Part shown: piece after piece, positions 1 to 6,679 of the stretch
Position numbering within the stretch: position 1 is the first letter of the stretch
Layout: the number at the start of each line of letters is the position of its first letter
DNA from: Methylophilaceae bacterium UBA5127
GTDB taxonomy: Bacteria; Pseudomonadota; Gammaproteobacteria; Burkholderiales; Methylophilaceae
Direction of reading: 5' to 3'
DNA: 7,874 nucleotides
NCBI GenBank assembly: GCA_002414145.1
Contig: DHYP01000032.1
Location: forward strand, 8,186 to 16,059
Translations under genes and position numbers: made by a program
Notes under the pieces: generated by a model
Databases searched by the model: none
Seen by the model: only the letters and a program-made list of their open reading frames with translations
Told to the model about the DNA's origin: nothing

Positions 1-416
1 CCTAACTCTTCACCCTCATATTGCACCGGGTAGAATAAAAGACTATTGAGCTCTTTATAAACAGGCAATACAGATTTGCGTGATACGGATGTCCAACAAC
101 CAAATGTCACCGCCACTTTATCTTGACTCACCAATTGACGCGCTTTTGTCGCAAATAATGGCCAGTCAGAAGCTGGGTCGACCACTACTGGCTCCAGCTG
201 CTTACCCATCACACCACCTTTTTTGTTAATCTCATCAATGGTCATCAACGCCATATCTTTAAGCGCTGTTTCTGAGATGGCCATAGTGCCAGACAGTGAG
301 TGCAGAATGCCGACTTTAATAGTGTCTGCTGCACTGGCAATCTGTGCCATCCCCATCATTGCGATACTTGCAGCGATAATACTGACTGATTTTATAAATC
401 CACGTCTTGTGTTCAT
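1..416 (-). CDS. urtA: Urea/short-chain amide ABC transporter substrate-binding protein UrtA (FmdD-like), partial
   Basis: Periplasmic binding protein of a urea or short-chain-amide ABC importer. Only the first 138 codons are present; the C-terminal part lies beyond the left edge. The N-terminus is a signal sequence with a twin-arginine-like motif (TRRGFIK, residues 3-9), a hydrophobic stretch, and a likely cleavage after IASA near residue 29. The mature start [17 protein letters not shown] and the later stretches [15 protein letters not shown] and [12 protein letters not shown] are hallmarks of the UrtA/AmiC-like family. ATG at 416 is preceded by a good ribosome site (AAGAGGAG, 423-430). It lies 43 nt downstream of the porin gene with no terminator between, so the two are probably co-transcribed. 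The same porin/binding-protein pairing is known as fmdC-fmdD in Methylophilus methylotrophus, where it takes up amides and urea. Permease and ATPase genes would be expected to the left. Urea versus formamide/acetamide specificity cannot be told from this part. Confidence 0.9.
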   Translation of the reverse strand, partial: MNTRRGFIKSVSIIAASIAMMGMAQIASAADTIKVGILHSLSGTMAISETALKDMALMTIDEINKKGGVMGKQLEPVVVDPASDWPLFATKARQLVSQDKVAVTFGCWTSVSRKSVLPVYKELNSLLFYPVQYEGEEL

Positions 417-459
417 TCAAAACTCCTCTTAAAAAGTATTTATTTAAAATGTGATTTAG

Positions 460-1572
460 TTAAAATTGAAGTTGCAAACCAACAACAAACTTGTCGACAT
501 CAGGCGTTGCGGTGACTTCTGTTTTTGAATAGGTGGCACTTACTTTGGCATTAAAGCTGTCGATCACATAGTTCACGCCATAGTCATATTGCTTGGTTTC
601 AATATTGTTATCTGGCTCAAATTTTTGATAGCGGAAATAGGGTTGAAATTGACCCCAGCCGACTTTATCGCTAAAAATATAGCCGATGCCAGCAAGATAG
701 GCGTTACCATCTTCGGAAGTAATCACGCCATCGGTATCGTATTCGTAGTAAGCAGCTTCTAACGTCACAGCGCCAGAATCACCCAGTTTCTTTTCCAACA
801 GTGCATCGATATTCCAACCAGTATAGTCGCCCACTTTTGTTGTACTTACAGACCCATCTTTTTGATATTGCGCGGCTACGCCAATTGACAACACATCTAC
901 TGCACCAAAAGTTGTACTGCCGGTGTAGTAAGCTGGTGCGCCGTTAGGTGTCCAGAAATCATATTGAATACGGCCAGCATAGAGCAGCTCGTCACCCGTA
1001 GTTAAATTACCGCCTACACCTGGCTTGCCGCCTACATTGTGGCCTTCAAAAGCACCTACGTTATAAATTAACGCACCATCAAACAACTTACCCCAGATTG
1101 CGACACCGTCATCCCGACCTGTCGTTTTGCTTGGGTAGCGAGAAACAATGCCTGGATAATCCCAAGCCAATAAATAGTAAGGCCCATCTAAATTAGCGCG
1201 GTCACTCCCTGGCAGCATACGCCCAGCCCAAATATTAAATTCAGGCATAAATTCAAATTGTGCAATAGCATCAATGACACCTACGGATTCATCTGATTTC
1301 TTCTCAGTATTAAAGGTGCCTTTAATATACTTACTGAGTGATGCATTCATATACAAACGCATACTATCTAAAGAAAGGTCATTCGAATTTGACGTGCCAT
1401 TAGAAGCACCATCATCTTTATTGGTATAGCTTGAGCGCATACCCAAGCCAACTGTCACTGACTTATCTTCTCCAAAAGTGATCGTTCCACCAGCCATTGC
1501 ATTGGGTATTACTACACTAGAAGCGACCAAGGTCGTTGCCAACAATATACTTCTCTTCAGTTTAAAGTTCAT
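460..1572 (-). CDS. Outer-membrane porin, FmdC-like (amide/urea-associated)
   Basis: Outer-membrane beta-barrel protein of 370 aa, likely a diffusion channel for small amides or urea. The signal peptide is residues 1-27 (basic MNFKLKR, hydrophobic core, AMA cleavage before GG). The mature protein alternates polar and hydrophobic residues, is rich in Tyr, Gly and Asp, and ends in a terminal Phe (VVGLQLQF), the usual signal for barrel assembly. A longer reading frame opens with TTG at 1602. I chose ATG at 1572 because it gives a clean signal peptide and has AAGGG at 1581-1585, eight bases upstream. The gene is first in a likely two-gene transcript with urtA. A copy of the TTGYATACAY motif lies about 95 bp upstream. 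An amide/urea-inducible porin (FmdC) next to the amide-binding protein is known in Methylophilus; assignment to that group rests on context and general sequence character, not on an alignment. Confidence 0.85.
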   Translation of the reverse strand: MNFKLKRSILLATTLVASSVVIPNAMAGGTITFGEDKSVTVGLGMRSSYTNKDDGASNGTSNSNDLSLDSMRLYMNASLSKYIKGTFNTEKKSDESVGVIDAIAQFEFMPEFNIWAGRMLPGSDRANLDGPYYLLAWDYPGIVSRYPSKTTGRDDGVAIWGKLFDGALIYNVGAFEGHNVGGKPGVGGNLTTGDELLYAGRIQYDFWTPNGAPAYYTGSTTFGAVDVLSIGVAAQYQKDGSVSTTKVGDYTGWNIDALLEKKLGDSGAVTLEAAYYEYDTDGVITSEDGNAYLAGIGYIFSDKVGWGQFQPYFRYQKFEPDNNIETKQYDYGVNYVIDSFNAKVSATYSKTEVTATPDVDKFVVGLQLQF

Positions 1573-1620
1573 TTTAGGATCCCTTATTCGTGTTAAATTC
1601 AACTAACTCCACAGGCATAT

Positions 1621-1641
1621 GTCACCAAATAGTTTGGTTAC
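1621..1641. promoter_or_regulatory. Inverted repeat in the porin 5' region
   Basis: Arms ACCAAA and TTTGGT flank a 3-nt centre (TAG). With one mismatch per arm the symmetry extends to GT at the left end and AC at the right, giving 21 bp in all. It starts 48 bp before the porin ATG and lies between the putative GntR operator and the start codon. It could be an operator for a second regulator or a short hairpin in the leader. There is no T-tract after it on either strand, so it is not a terminator. Confidence 0.4.
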
Positions 1642-1665
1642 TTTTGTCTTATTGCTAGAATAGCG

Positions 1666-1675
1666 ATGTATGCAA
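1666..1675 (-). promoter_or_regulatory. Putative GntR operator, porin/urtA copy
   Basis: Reads TTGCATACAT on the minus strand. It is one of four copies of TTGYATACAY in the window, each in an intergenic promoter region. It lies about 95 bp upstream of the porin ATG and about 96 bp from the divergent lipoprotein ATG. No sigma-54 promoter is seen here. A vegetative promoter on the minus strand overlapping this site is plausible (TTGCAT as a -35-like element), but its -10 is weak. Confidence 0.55.
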
Positions 1676-1771
1676 CACTTCAAAATACGTCATTCTGCGT
1701 AGTCGATTTTTTTGACTAATAGGATTATTCTTAGGGCAAAATTAATCGCTGAAATGGATACCTAATAAACA

Positions 1772-2314
1772 ATGAGAAACTATTTTTTAGTCTTGACTGC
1801 GCCTCTCTTACTTTGTGCCTGTGGCGAGTTTTCTTACAAACGGGGTGCCAGCGCTACAGACCTGCAGAATACGAAGCAAATCTGCCAAAAGGCTGTTAAT
1901 GGTGAAACGGTAGAACAATGTTTAAAGAAAAATGGGTGGGTAGTACAGAAACTCGACAACTTGAGTGATATTGATTTATTTGCGACCGCATCGATCACTA
2001 ACGACAATCGTTCTACTGATGGTGCGAAAAGAATTGAAACATCAGCTGCTTCATCTGAAGCAGACACCCCAAACAATGCGATGACAAATAAGTTGCCGAG
2101 CAATGTACCTGAACCAAAACCAACAGATCTTTATTCAATCAGCTCTTGGTGGAAAATGGGGGGTAGTGACAGCAAGTTAAAAGCCGACATCGGTCAATGT
2201 GTTGACACACTTGGTGAAGGCCATAAGCCTGATATTGCCGCTCAAAAATACACTCGCGCACTCGTCATTTGCATGCATCAAAAAGGCTGGACTGCTTTGA
2301 AAAACGCAAAATAA
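1772..2314 (+). CDS. Putative lipoprotein with a duplicated Cys/Gly-Trp motif
   Basis: A 180-aa exported lipoprotein of unknown function and the only plus-strand gene. The N-terminus is a short lipoprotein signal: MRNYF, a Leu-rich core, and lipobox L14-C15-A16-C17, with C17 as the lipidated residue followed by Gly-Glu. The mature part holds two related segments. The first runs C38 to C50-LKKNGW (ending W56); the second runs C143 to C167-MHQKGW (ending W173). They are separated by a low-complexity Ser/Thr/Asp/Pro linker (about 70-120). Each repeat could form one disulfide in the periplasm. The ribosome site is weak (GGAT, about 15 bases upstream). It is convergent with the permease gene and divergent from the porin gene. 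Its link to nitrogen metabolism is unproven, and it may be an unrelated resident gene. Confidence 0.75.
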   Translation: MRNYFLVLTAPLLLCACGEFSYKRGASATDLQNTKQICQKAVNGETVEQCLKKNGWVVQKLDNLSDIDLFATASITNDNRSTDGAKRIETSAASSEADTPNNAMTNKLPSNVPEPKPTDLYSISSWWKMGGSDSKLKADIGQCVDTLGEGHKPDIAAQKYTRALVICMHQKGWTALKNAK

Positions 2315-2336
2315 AATGCCGTTTAAAATACTGTTT

Positions 2337-2378
2337 AAAAAGACTAGTTGCCACTTTTATCGTAGCAGCAACTAGTCT
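2337..2378 (-). terminator. Rho-independent terminator after the permease gene
   Basis: A perfect 11-bp inverted repeat (AGACTAGTTGC at 2341-2351 and GCAACTAGTCT at 2368-2378) with a 16-nt loop. Read on the minus strand the stem is followed by TTTTT (2341-2337), so it best serves the permease transcript. On the plus strand it lies 26 bp after the lipoprotein stop codon but is followed by ATATCC, so it would be a weak terminator in that direction. Confidence 0.8.
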
Positions 2379-2414
2379 ATATCCATCATGCCCAAGCAAT
2401 CACGTTAGTTTAAT

Positions 2415-3971
2415 TTACGCATGCACAGCCGATGGACTTGCCTCCAGTTTTGCATATTTACCTACATAAAATAGCATCCCAGCCACGGCCAAATAGCTGA
2501 ATGCGACTGGTAGTGATTTTGCAATGCCAATCGCTTCGCCATGAATCAAGCCGACAAAACTAAATACCGCACCAGCCCAGGCAAAAGCCGAGGCTTTTAC
2601 TAGCTCTTTCTCGATCACAAATGATGCAATTGCGCCAAGCACTAGTCCACCCAAAATGGCGCCACCCCCCAACACTTCAAGACCATGATATAACACGCCG
2701 ACTTGTCCTAGCTTATCCACCCCTAACGCAGCAGCACTGGTGCCAGCGGCTCCTAGCGCGTTGTCGATTTGCAATTTTCCCCAAGCTGCTAAATGAGGCA
2801 TAAAAGCTAAAATAATGGCTGGCGCATGATTTTTGGGTGTTTCTTGAAAGGCCTGCGCGCCAATTAACATACCGATGTAGAGCAATATGGGCGAAATCGC
2901 AACCACTGGAATCACAGAGGCCATTAAAGCAATAATTCCTAACCACGAAAGTATCAGTACTACCGCGCCCGTAGCTGCCGAGTAGCCAATACGTCCACCC
3001 ATGGCTTTCCATCCAGGATGTCCAATGTATACCGCATTAATAAACGGGTTACCCATCATACAACCAATTAAACTGACGACCCCATCTGCACTGAGTACGC
3101 GTGTCGTTGGATAACTATCTCCGCCTACTGCCGCACTTTCTACGTTATCCATCGCCTCTACTAAATCATAAATACCAAATGGAATGGCAGTCACTAAGAT
3201 CACACTGAGATACTCAAAGCCAGAAAATACATGTCCAATCGCTGGGATAGGAAATGAAAAACCAAAATTTGCAAATGAAGCTGTCACTTTATCTAGTCCA
3301 ATCCCCCCATAATTCAAACCGATTGCGGTGGAACCCCATGCGATTAAAGTCCCGACAGCAATGGCGACTAAGCCTGCTGGCATCCCTTTAAAATAACGCA
3401 CTCCGCCAAACCAGCCTGCAAGGATAATGGCAAAACAAACAACACCTACCACGGGTGTCATAAACATTTCCAACGCTGGCCGTAATGCAATAAACGCAAC
3501 GGAGACGCCTGCCAAAGTACCAAGTAAAGCTGCTCGAGGGGTAATCTTGCGAATGTAGGGAGCGATAAAGCCACCAATCATTAATACAAAGCTCTGAATA
3601 AACACCCAGGCAAGACCTGCTTCCCAACCTTTTATCGGATCCCCGCTGGTAATGGAAATAGGCAGCATAATCACAAATACTACAACAAACATATGTGGCA
3701 CGCTCACGCCAGAAGGTAGCGCACATACATCAGTTCTACCAGTCTCTTTTGCTAACTTGTAAGCTAGCCATGCATAGTAAACAGTGCTTAAACACAACAT
3801 AAGTCCTGTAGCAGGCAGTATGCGTCCGAACACAATCTCATCTGGCATTTTCAGCACAAATCGCAATAAGCCTGTTAGCACAAGTAAATTCACTAGAATA
3901 TTGGTGCCAAAGCCAAAAAAAGCATTCCAATCGCCTGGCGCCCAAAGTTTAACTTTTGCTGCTGCTGTCAT
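2415..3971 (-). CDS. NCS2-family permease (xanthine/uracil/AzgA type)
   Basis: Inner-membrane transporter of 518 aa with about 12-14 hydrophobic segments, the usual size for the NCS2 nucleobase-cation symporter group. AzgA-like features include ALPSGVSVPHMF in the first third, then EAMDNVESAAVGGDSYPTTR and SADGVVSLIGCMMGNPF, a Gly-rich GGRIGYS loop, and QAFQETPKNHAP. These correspond to the conserved acidic and Asn/Gly-rich substrate-site regions of the family. ATG at 3971 has a strong ribosome site (GGGGAGGT, 3975-3982). It follows the cysteine hydrolase gene by 68 nt with no terminator or recognisable promoter between, so the two likely form one transcript ending at the hairpin at 2341-2378. 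NCS2 members import purines, pyrimidines and ureide-like rings. Here the cargo is inferred to be the substrate, or a cyclic precursor of the substrate, of the neighbouring hydrolases; it cannot be named from sequence. Confidence 0.88.
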   Translation of the reverse strand: MTAAAKVKLWAPGDWNAFFGFGTNILVNLLVLTGLLRFVLKMPDEIVFGRILPATGLMLCLSTVYYAWLAYKLAKETGRTDVCALPSGVSVPHMFVVVFVIMLPISITSGDPIKGWEAGLAWVFIQSFVLMIGGFIAPYIRKITPRAALLGTLAGVSVAFIALRPALEMFMTPVVGVVCFAIILAGWFGGVRYFKGMPAGLVAIAVGTLIAWGSTAIGLNYGGIGLDKVTASFANFGFSFPIPAIGHVFSGFEYLSVILVTAIPFGIYDLVEAMDNVESAAVGGDSYPTTRVLSADGVVSLIGCMMGNPFINAVYIGHPGWKAMGGRIGYSAATGAVVLILSWLGIIALMASVIPVVAISPILLYIGMLIGAQAFQETPKNHAPAIILAFMPHLAAWGKLQIDNALGAAGTSAAALGVDKLGQVGVLYHGLEVLGGGAILGGLVLGAIASFVIEKELVKASAFAWAGAVFSFVGLIHGEAIGIAKSLPVAFSYLAVAGMLFYVGKYAKLEASPSAVHA

Positions 3972-4039
3972 ACTACCTCCCCATTTACATTACCTAAGAA
4001 ATAACCCATAAAATTGATTCAATTTCAAAATGGCTAATA

Positions 4040-4705
4040 TCACATTGCAGCTAACACACTAGCCAAGTCTGTCACCCATCCGAAAATTGCACTTTGCGCA
4101 TAAATCATGCGTAAGCTTACTTCGTGAAACTCTGGACTGTATGAGGCACAGCAGTCTGCAGGAACTAGGCAACGATAGCCTCGATCATTAGCCTCTCTCA
4201 CCGTGGTATGTACACATACTTCTGTTGTCACGCCGCAAACGATGAGTGACTCGATATTGCAGTTTCGCAATATGGCCTCTAGATCTGTCGCATAAAATGA
4301 ACCTTTACCTGGCTTATCAATAATAGGCTCACCAGCTCGTGGATACAGCTCAGGGATAATGTCATGTCCAGCTTCTCCTCGAATAAGAATTCTGCCCATC
4401 GGCCCTTTTTGGCCTATTCTGAGACTAGGAGAGCCACGCTCTACTTTGGCTTTAAATGCATCAGTCATATCAGGGCGGTGTCCTTCTCGTGTATGTATGA
4501 CTAACATCCCTTTTTGTCTAGCAGCCGCCAACAGCGCCTGACATGGCTTGACTGCAGCAGCTAACAAGCTCACATCATTGCCCAGCGTATCGCCAAATCC
4601 ACCGACCTCTAGAAAATCGCGCTGCATGTCGATCATTAACACTGCAGTTTTTGCAAGATCTATTGCCAGTGCCTCTGGCTTTGCTTGTATCAGTACTGTT
4701 GCCAT
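4040..4705 (-). CDS. Isochorismatase-like cysteine hydrolase, biuret/triuret hydrolase type (BiuH/TrtA-like)
   Basis: Cytoplasmic amidohydrolase of 221 aa in the cysteine hydrolase family. The catalytic triad is visible: D26 (LMIDMQRDF), K131 (IIDKPGKGSF, chosen by spacing) and nucleophile C164 (CGVTTEVCVHTT), with the family cis-peptide at V159-T160. From memory, the segments IHTREGHRPDM, GRILIRGEAGHDIIPELYP, DKPGKGSF and REANDRGY resemble Rhizobium biuret amidohydrolase BiuH very closely. BiuH converts biuret to allophanate and ammonia; its relative TrtA converts triuret to carboxybiuret and ammonia. Which substrate applies here is not decidable by eye. The neighbouring AtzG-AtzE-AtzH set, which acts on carboxybiuret, favours a triuret-like role. 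ATG at 4705 has GAGG at 4710-4713, a rather short spacing. It is preceded by a sigma-54 promoter and a putative GntR operator, and followed by the permease gene. Ureidoacrylate or other N-carbamoyl amides are alternatives. Confidence 0.85.
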   Translation of the reverse strand: MATVLIQAKPEALAIDLAKTAVLMIDMQRDFLEVGGFGDTLGNDVSLLAAAVKPCQALLAAARQKGMLVIHTREGHRPDMTDAFKAKVERGSPSLRIGQKGPMGRILIRGEAGHDIIPELYPRAGEPIIDKPGKGSFYATDLEAILRNCNIESLIVCGVTTEVCVHTTVREANDRGYRCLVPADCCASYSPEFHEVSLRMIYAQSAIFGWVTDLASVLAAM

Positions 4706-4753
4706 ACATCCTCTTGTCTACATCATGATTCGCTTGATTAAATTAATGCAACC

Positions 4754-4763
4754 ATGTATACAA
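4754..4763 (-). promoter_or_regulatory. Putative GntR operator, cysteine hydrolase copy
   Basis: Reads TTGTATACAT on the minus strand with a perfect TGTATACA core. It overlaps the predicted start point of the sigma-54 promoter (about 4756), where a bound repressor would block initiation. It is one of four copies of TTGYATACAY in the window. Confidence 0.6.
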
Positions 4764-4766
4764 CAA

Positions 4767-4782
4767 AGCAAATCATATGCCA
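4767..4782 (-). promoter_or_regulatory. Sigma-54 promoter of the cysteine hydrolase-permease transcript
   Basis: Reads TGGCATATGATTTGCT on the minus strand. It matches TGGYAYR-N4-TTGCW at every fixed position, with GG and GC separated by exactly ten bases. The predicted start is near 4756, giving a leader of about 51 nt before the ATG. It implies control by RpoN plus an enhancer-binding protein such as NtrC. Confidence 0.75.
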
Positions 4783-4905
4783 CTGGATTTTAAAAAGTAA
4801 TACGGTAAACGACTTAGAAAGTTGCTGTGTTGAACCTAAGCTATCAGCATTAGCCGCTGTAAAAATCGTTAAATTAAGGAAACTTTGCCCTAAAGCAGTG
4901 CGCTG

Positions 4906-4922
4906 CGCATTCATTTAGCGCA
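4906..4922 (-). promoter_or_regulatory. Possible NtrC-like enhancer box
   Basis: The minus strand reads TGCGCTAAATGAATGCG. It resembles the NtrC site type GCAC-N7-GTGC, here GCGC-N7-ATGC, with two transition differences. The centre is about 158 bp upstream of the predicted sigma-54 start, a normal distance for an enhancer. The surrounding bases also hold TGCGC-T-GCGCA and a direct repeat GCGCATT at 4905-4911 and 4918-4924, so several half-sites are clustered. The match is imperfect. Confidence 0.35.
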
Positions 4923-4947
4923 TTGTGTTGATGAAGCTCAACGGAAA

Positions 4948-5316
4948 TTAAGTCGGGCTAAATGAAATATGGGCGGTAGCAATTTTCCATCCATCTGCAC
5001 AGCGAATCCAGCTTTGGCTTTGCCTACCAACACCATCGTGGCGTTTAAACTCAGTACTCGCATTCGCGTAATTGTGACCAAATGTTGTAATTACTGTATT
5101 AAACAAGACTCTAGCAGGCGGTGGTGTGCGGTTTTTTCTAAAATTGACAATTTGATCCCATCCATAGAGATTCTCATTAGCACCATACCTGACGGCATAA
5201 GGACTTTGCCAAAAGAAATTAATAAGTGCTGCTACATCATTGCCATTCAAGGCTTCTTCGTATGCCGCAAACACGATGCGCATTTCTGCTAATACTTCCG
5301 GGATATTCACTTCCAT
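4948..5316 (-). CDS. hpxZ: AtzH/HpxZ-like protein (DUF3225, SnoaL-like fold)
   Basis: Small protein of 122 aa in the DUF3225 family, which includes HpxZ of the oxalurate (hpx) clusters and AtzH of s-triazine degradation. AtzH hydrolyses 1,3-dicarboxyurea to allophanate; the reaction of HpxZ is not settled. The family core is intact: FWQSPYAVRYGANENLYG (about residues 37-54) followed by IVNFRKNR, then the later QSQSWIRCADGWKIATAHIS strands of the cone-like fold. I start at ATG 5316 rather than the in-frame GTG at 5322. GAGG at 5323-5326 is five bases before this ATG but directly abuts the GTG. The gene begins 7 nt after the amidase stop, so translation is likely coupled. It is the last gene of the atzG-atzE-hpxZ block. 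No convincing terminator follows it, so some read-through into the next transcript is possible. Confidence 0.88.
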   Translation of the reverse strand: MEVNIPEVLAEMRIVFAAYEEALNGNDVAALINFFWQSPYAVRYGANENLYGWDQIVNFRKNRTPPPARVLFNTVITTFGHNYANASTEFKRHDGVGRQSQSWIRCADGWKIATAHISFSPT

Positions 5317-5323
5317 CTTCACC

Positions 5324-6679
5324 TCAGTTTCTGACTACTGGTGCAGCACACACACCACTTTGCTCAAGATAAGCAGCTACACGTAATGCCAGATCCTCGC
5401 GATTAGGTGAAGCAATAATCTGTATACCTATCGGCATCCCACCCACCTGCTGAACAGGTACCGCAACAACAGGCAAACCAATAAAGGAAATTGGCTGCGT
5501 AAACATGCCCATGTTGGGCCTTACTGGCATTGTCACGCCTTGTATGGACATTGTTTCTTGCCCTATTTTTTGTGCAGAACAAGGTGTTGCTGGCGCAATA
5601 ATCACGTCAACATGCTCAAATACCTTCATAACTTCTTGATGAAACCAAGTTCTAAACCGTTGCGCTTGCAGATACCATGCTGCAGGTACTAGCGCTCCCG
5701 CAGCCAAACGTGGTCTCGTCAAAGGGTCAAAATCCTGAGCGCGCGTTTGCAGACGCTGCAAGTGTCGATTGCCTCCTTCACTTGCCGTAATCACATAGGC
5801 CGAAGCGCGTGCTCTAGCGACTTCTGGTAAATTGACTACAGCTGTAGCCTGTAACGCCTCTGCAACAAGCGCCATTGCAGATTGCGCTTGCGTATCACAC
5901 TGTTCAAAATAACCACCAGCCTGTGCAATACGCAACCCTGCAATACCGAGATTGATTTGCTCAAGACAATGTGTACGCTCATCTTGTAACAGATCAAATG
6001 ACAATGCTAAATCTAAACTACTACGCGCAAACATGCCCGCATGGTCAAAGCTGTGCACAAAAGGAAACATCCCTTCTAGACTTAATGCACCATAAGTCGG
6101 CTTTAAACCAAAGATGCCACACATAGAGGAAGGCACACGCACCGAACCATTGGTATCTGAGCCCAGAGTCAGTGGAACAAAACCTGCTGCCACCGCTGCC
6201 GCAGAGCCTCCTGAAGAACCTCCTGCGCTACGTGAAACATCATGTGGGTTACGTGTAGCGCCAAAATGATGATTTTCTGTAGTAAAACCATAAGCATACT
6301 CATCCATATTCAATGCGCCCAGCAACACCGCACCAGCCTTTTGCATCGCTTTAATTAAGTGTGCATCAGCAATCGCAGGTGCATTAGATGCATTGATTTT
6401 AGCGCCAGCTAACGTCACAAAACCCTCTACATCAAATAAGTTTTTAACTGCGTATGGCACGCCCGCAAGGGGCGGCAAGTGGGCACCTTGCTGCCTAGCC
6501 CTATCAATAGCGGCAGCCTCTTTTAAAGCTCTTTCTGGTGTCACCTCTGTAAAACAGTTATAGCGCTGGTCTAAATCTGCAATACTGGCCAGCGCATTTT
6601 GCGTCACCTCTACTGCACTTACTTTGCCAGCTTTAATTGCTTCGGCGATATCTATTGCACGACTGGTTTTATCAATCAT
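5324..6679 (-). CDS. atzE: AtzE/HpxY-family amidase (amidase signature family)
   Basis: Cytoplasmic amidase-signature hydrolase of 451 aa, full length for the AtzE family. The Ser-cisSer-Lys triad is visible: K79 (YAVKNLFDV), cis-Ser S155 (AGGSSGGSAAA) and nucleophile S179 (GSDTNGSVRVPSSMCG). The Asn in TNGS, where GatA has Gly, fits AtzE-type members better than glutamyl-tRNA amidotransferases, and the upstream partner is DUF4089/AtzG rather than a true GatC. AtzE with AtzG removes ammonia from 1-carboxybiuret to give 1,3-dicarboxyurea; HpxY of oxalurate clusters is its close relative. Its ATG overlaps the stop of the small subunit gene as ATGA (6676-6679), typical of coupled subunits made in equal amount. 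It is followed 7 nt later by hpxZ. The substrate is inferred from neighbours; a broader ureide amidase role is possible. Confidence 0.9.
   Translation of the reverse strand: MIDKTSRAIDIAEAIKAGKVSAVEVTQNALASIADLDQRYNCFTEVTPERALKEAAAIDRARQQGAHLPPLAGVPYAVKNLFDVEGFVTLAGAKINASNAPAIADAHLIKAMQKAGAVLLGALNMDEYAYGFTTENHHFGATRNPHDVSRSAGGSSGGSAAAVAAGFVPLTLGSDTNGSVRVPSSMCGIFGLKPTYGALSLEGMFPFVHSFDHAGMFARSSLDLALSFDLLQDERTHCLEQINLGIAGLRIAQAGGYFEQCDTQAQSAMALVAEALQATAVVNLPEVARARASAYVITASEGGNRHLQRLQTRAQDFDPLTRPRLAAGALVPAAWYLQAQRFRTWFHQEVMKVFEHVDVIIAPATPCSAQKIGQETMSIQGVTMPVRPNMGMFTQPISFIGLPVVAVPVQQVGGMPIGIQIIASPNREDLALRVAAYLEQSGVCAAPVVRN

Noticed and set aside
223..432. Plus-strand open frames across urtA, the permease, the cysteine hydrolase (4548-4793), hpxZ and gntR
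   Set aside because: They run antisense to well-supported genes and show no recognisable protein features.
1711..1716. TTGACT as the -35 of a promoter for the lipoprotein gene
   Set aside because: No acceptable -10 hexamer is found at 16-18 bp spacing.
2321..2340. Direct repeat GTTTAAAA-N4-GTTTAAAA after the lipoprotein gene
   Set aside because: It is short and AT-rich and is adequately explained as part of the T-rich side of the terminator.
3026..3033. TGTATACC inside the permease gene, and the same bases at 5421-5428 inside the amidase gene, as further GntR operators
   Set aside because: Both lie inside coding sequence, miss the last base of the core and lack the TTG flank.
4772..4800. 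A sigma-70-like promoter (TTACTT, 17-bp spacer, TATGAT) on the minus strand upstream of the cysteine hydrolase gene
   Set aside because: The -35 matches poorly and the -10 lies inside a full sigma-54 consensus, which explains the same bases better.
4927..4942. Hairpin GTTGA/TCAAC just after hpxZ as a terminator
   Set aside because: The stem is only 5 bp and no T-tract follows on the minus strand.
5324..6679. Amidase as the GatA subunit of tRNA amidotransferase
   Set aside because: The TNGS nucleophile context, the DUF4089 partner and the HpxZ neighbour all point to the AtzE/HpxY family, and no gatB is present.
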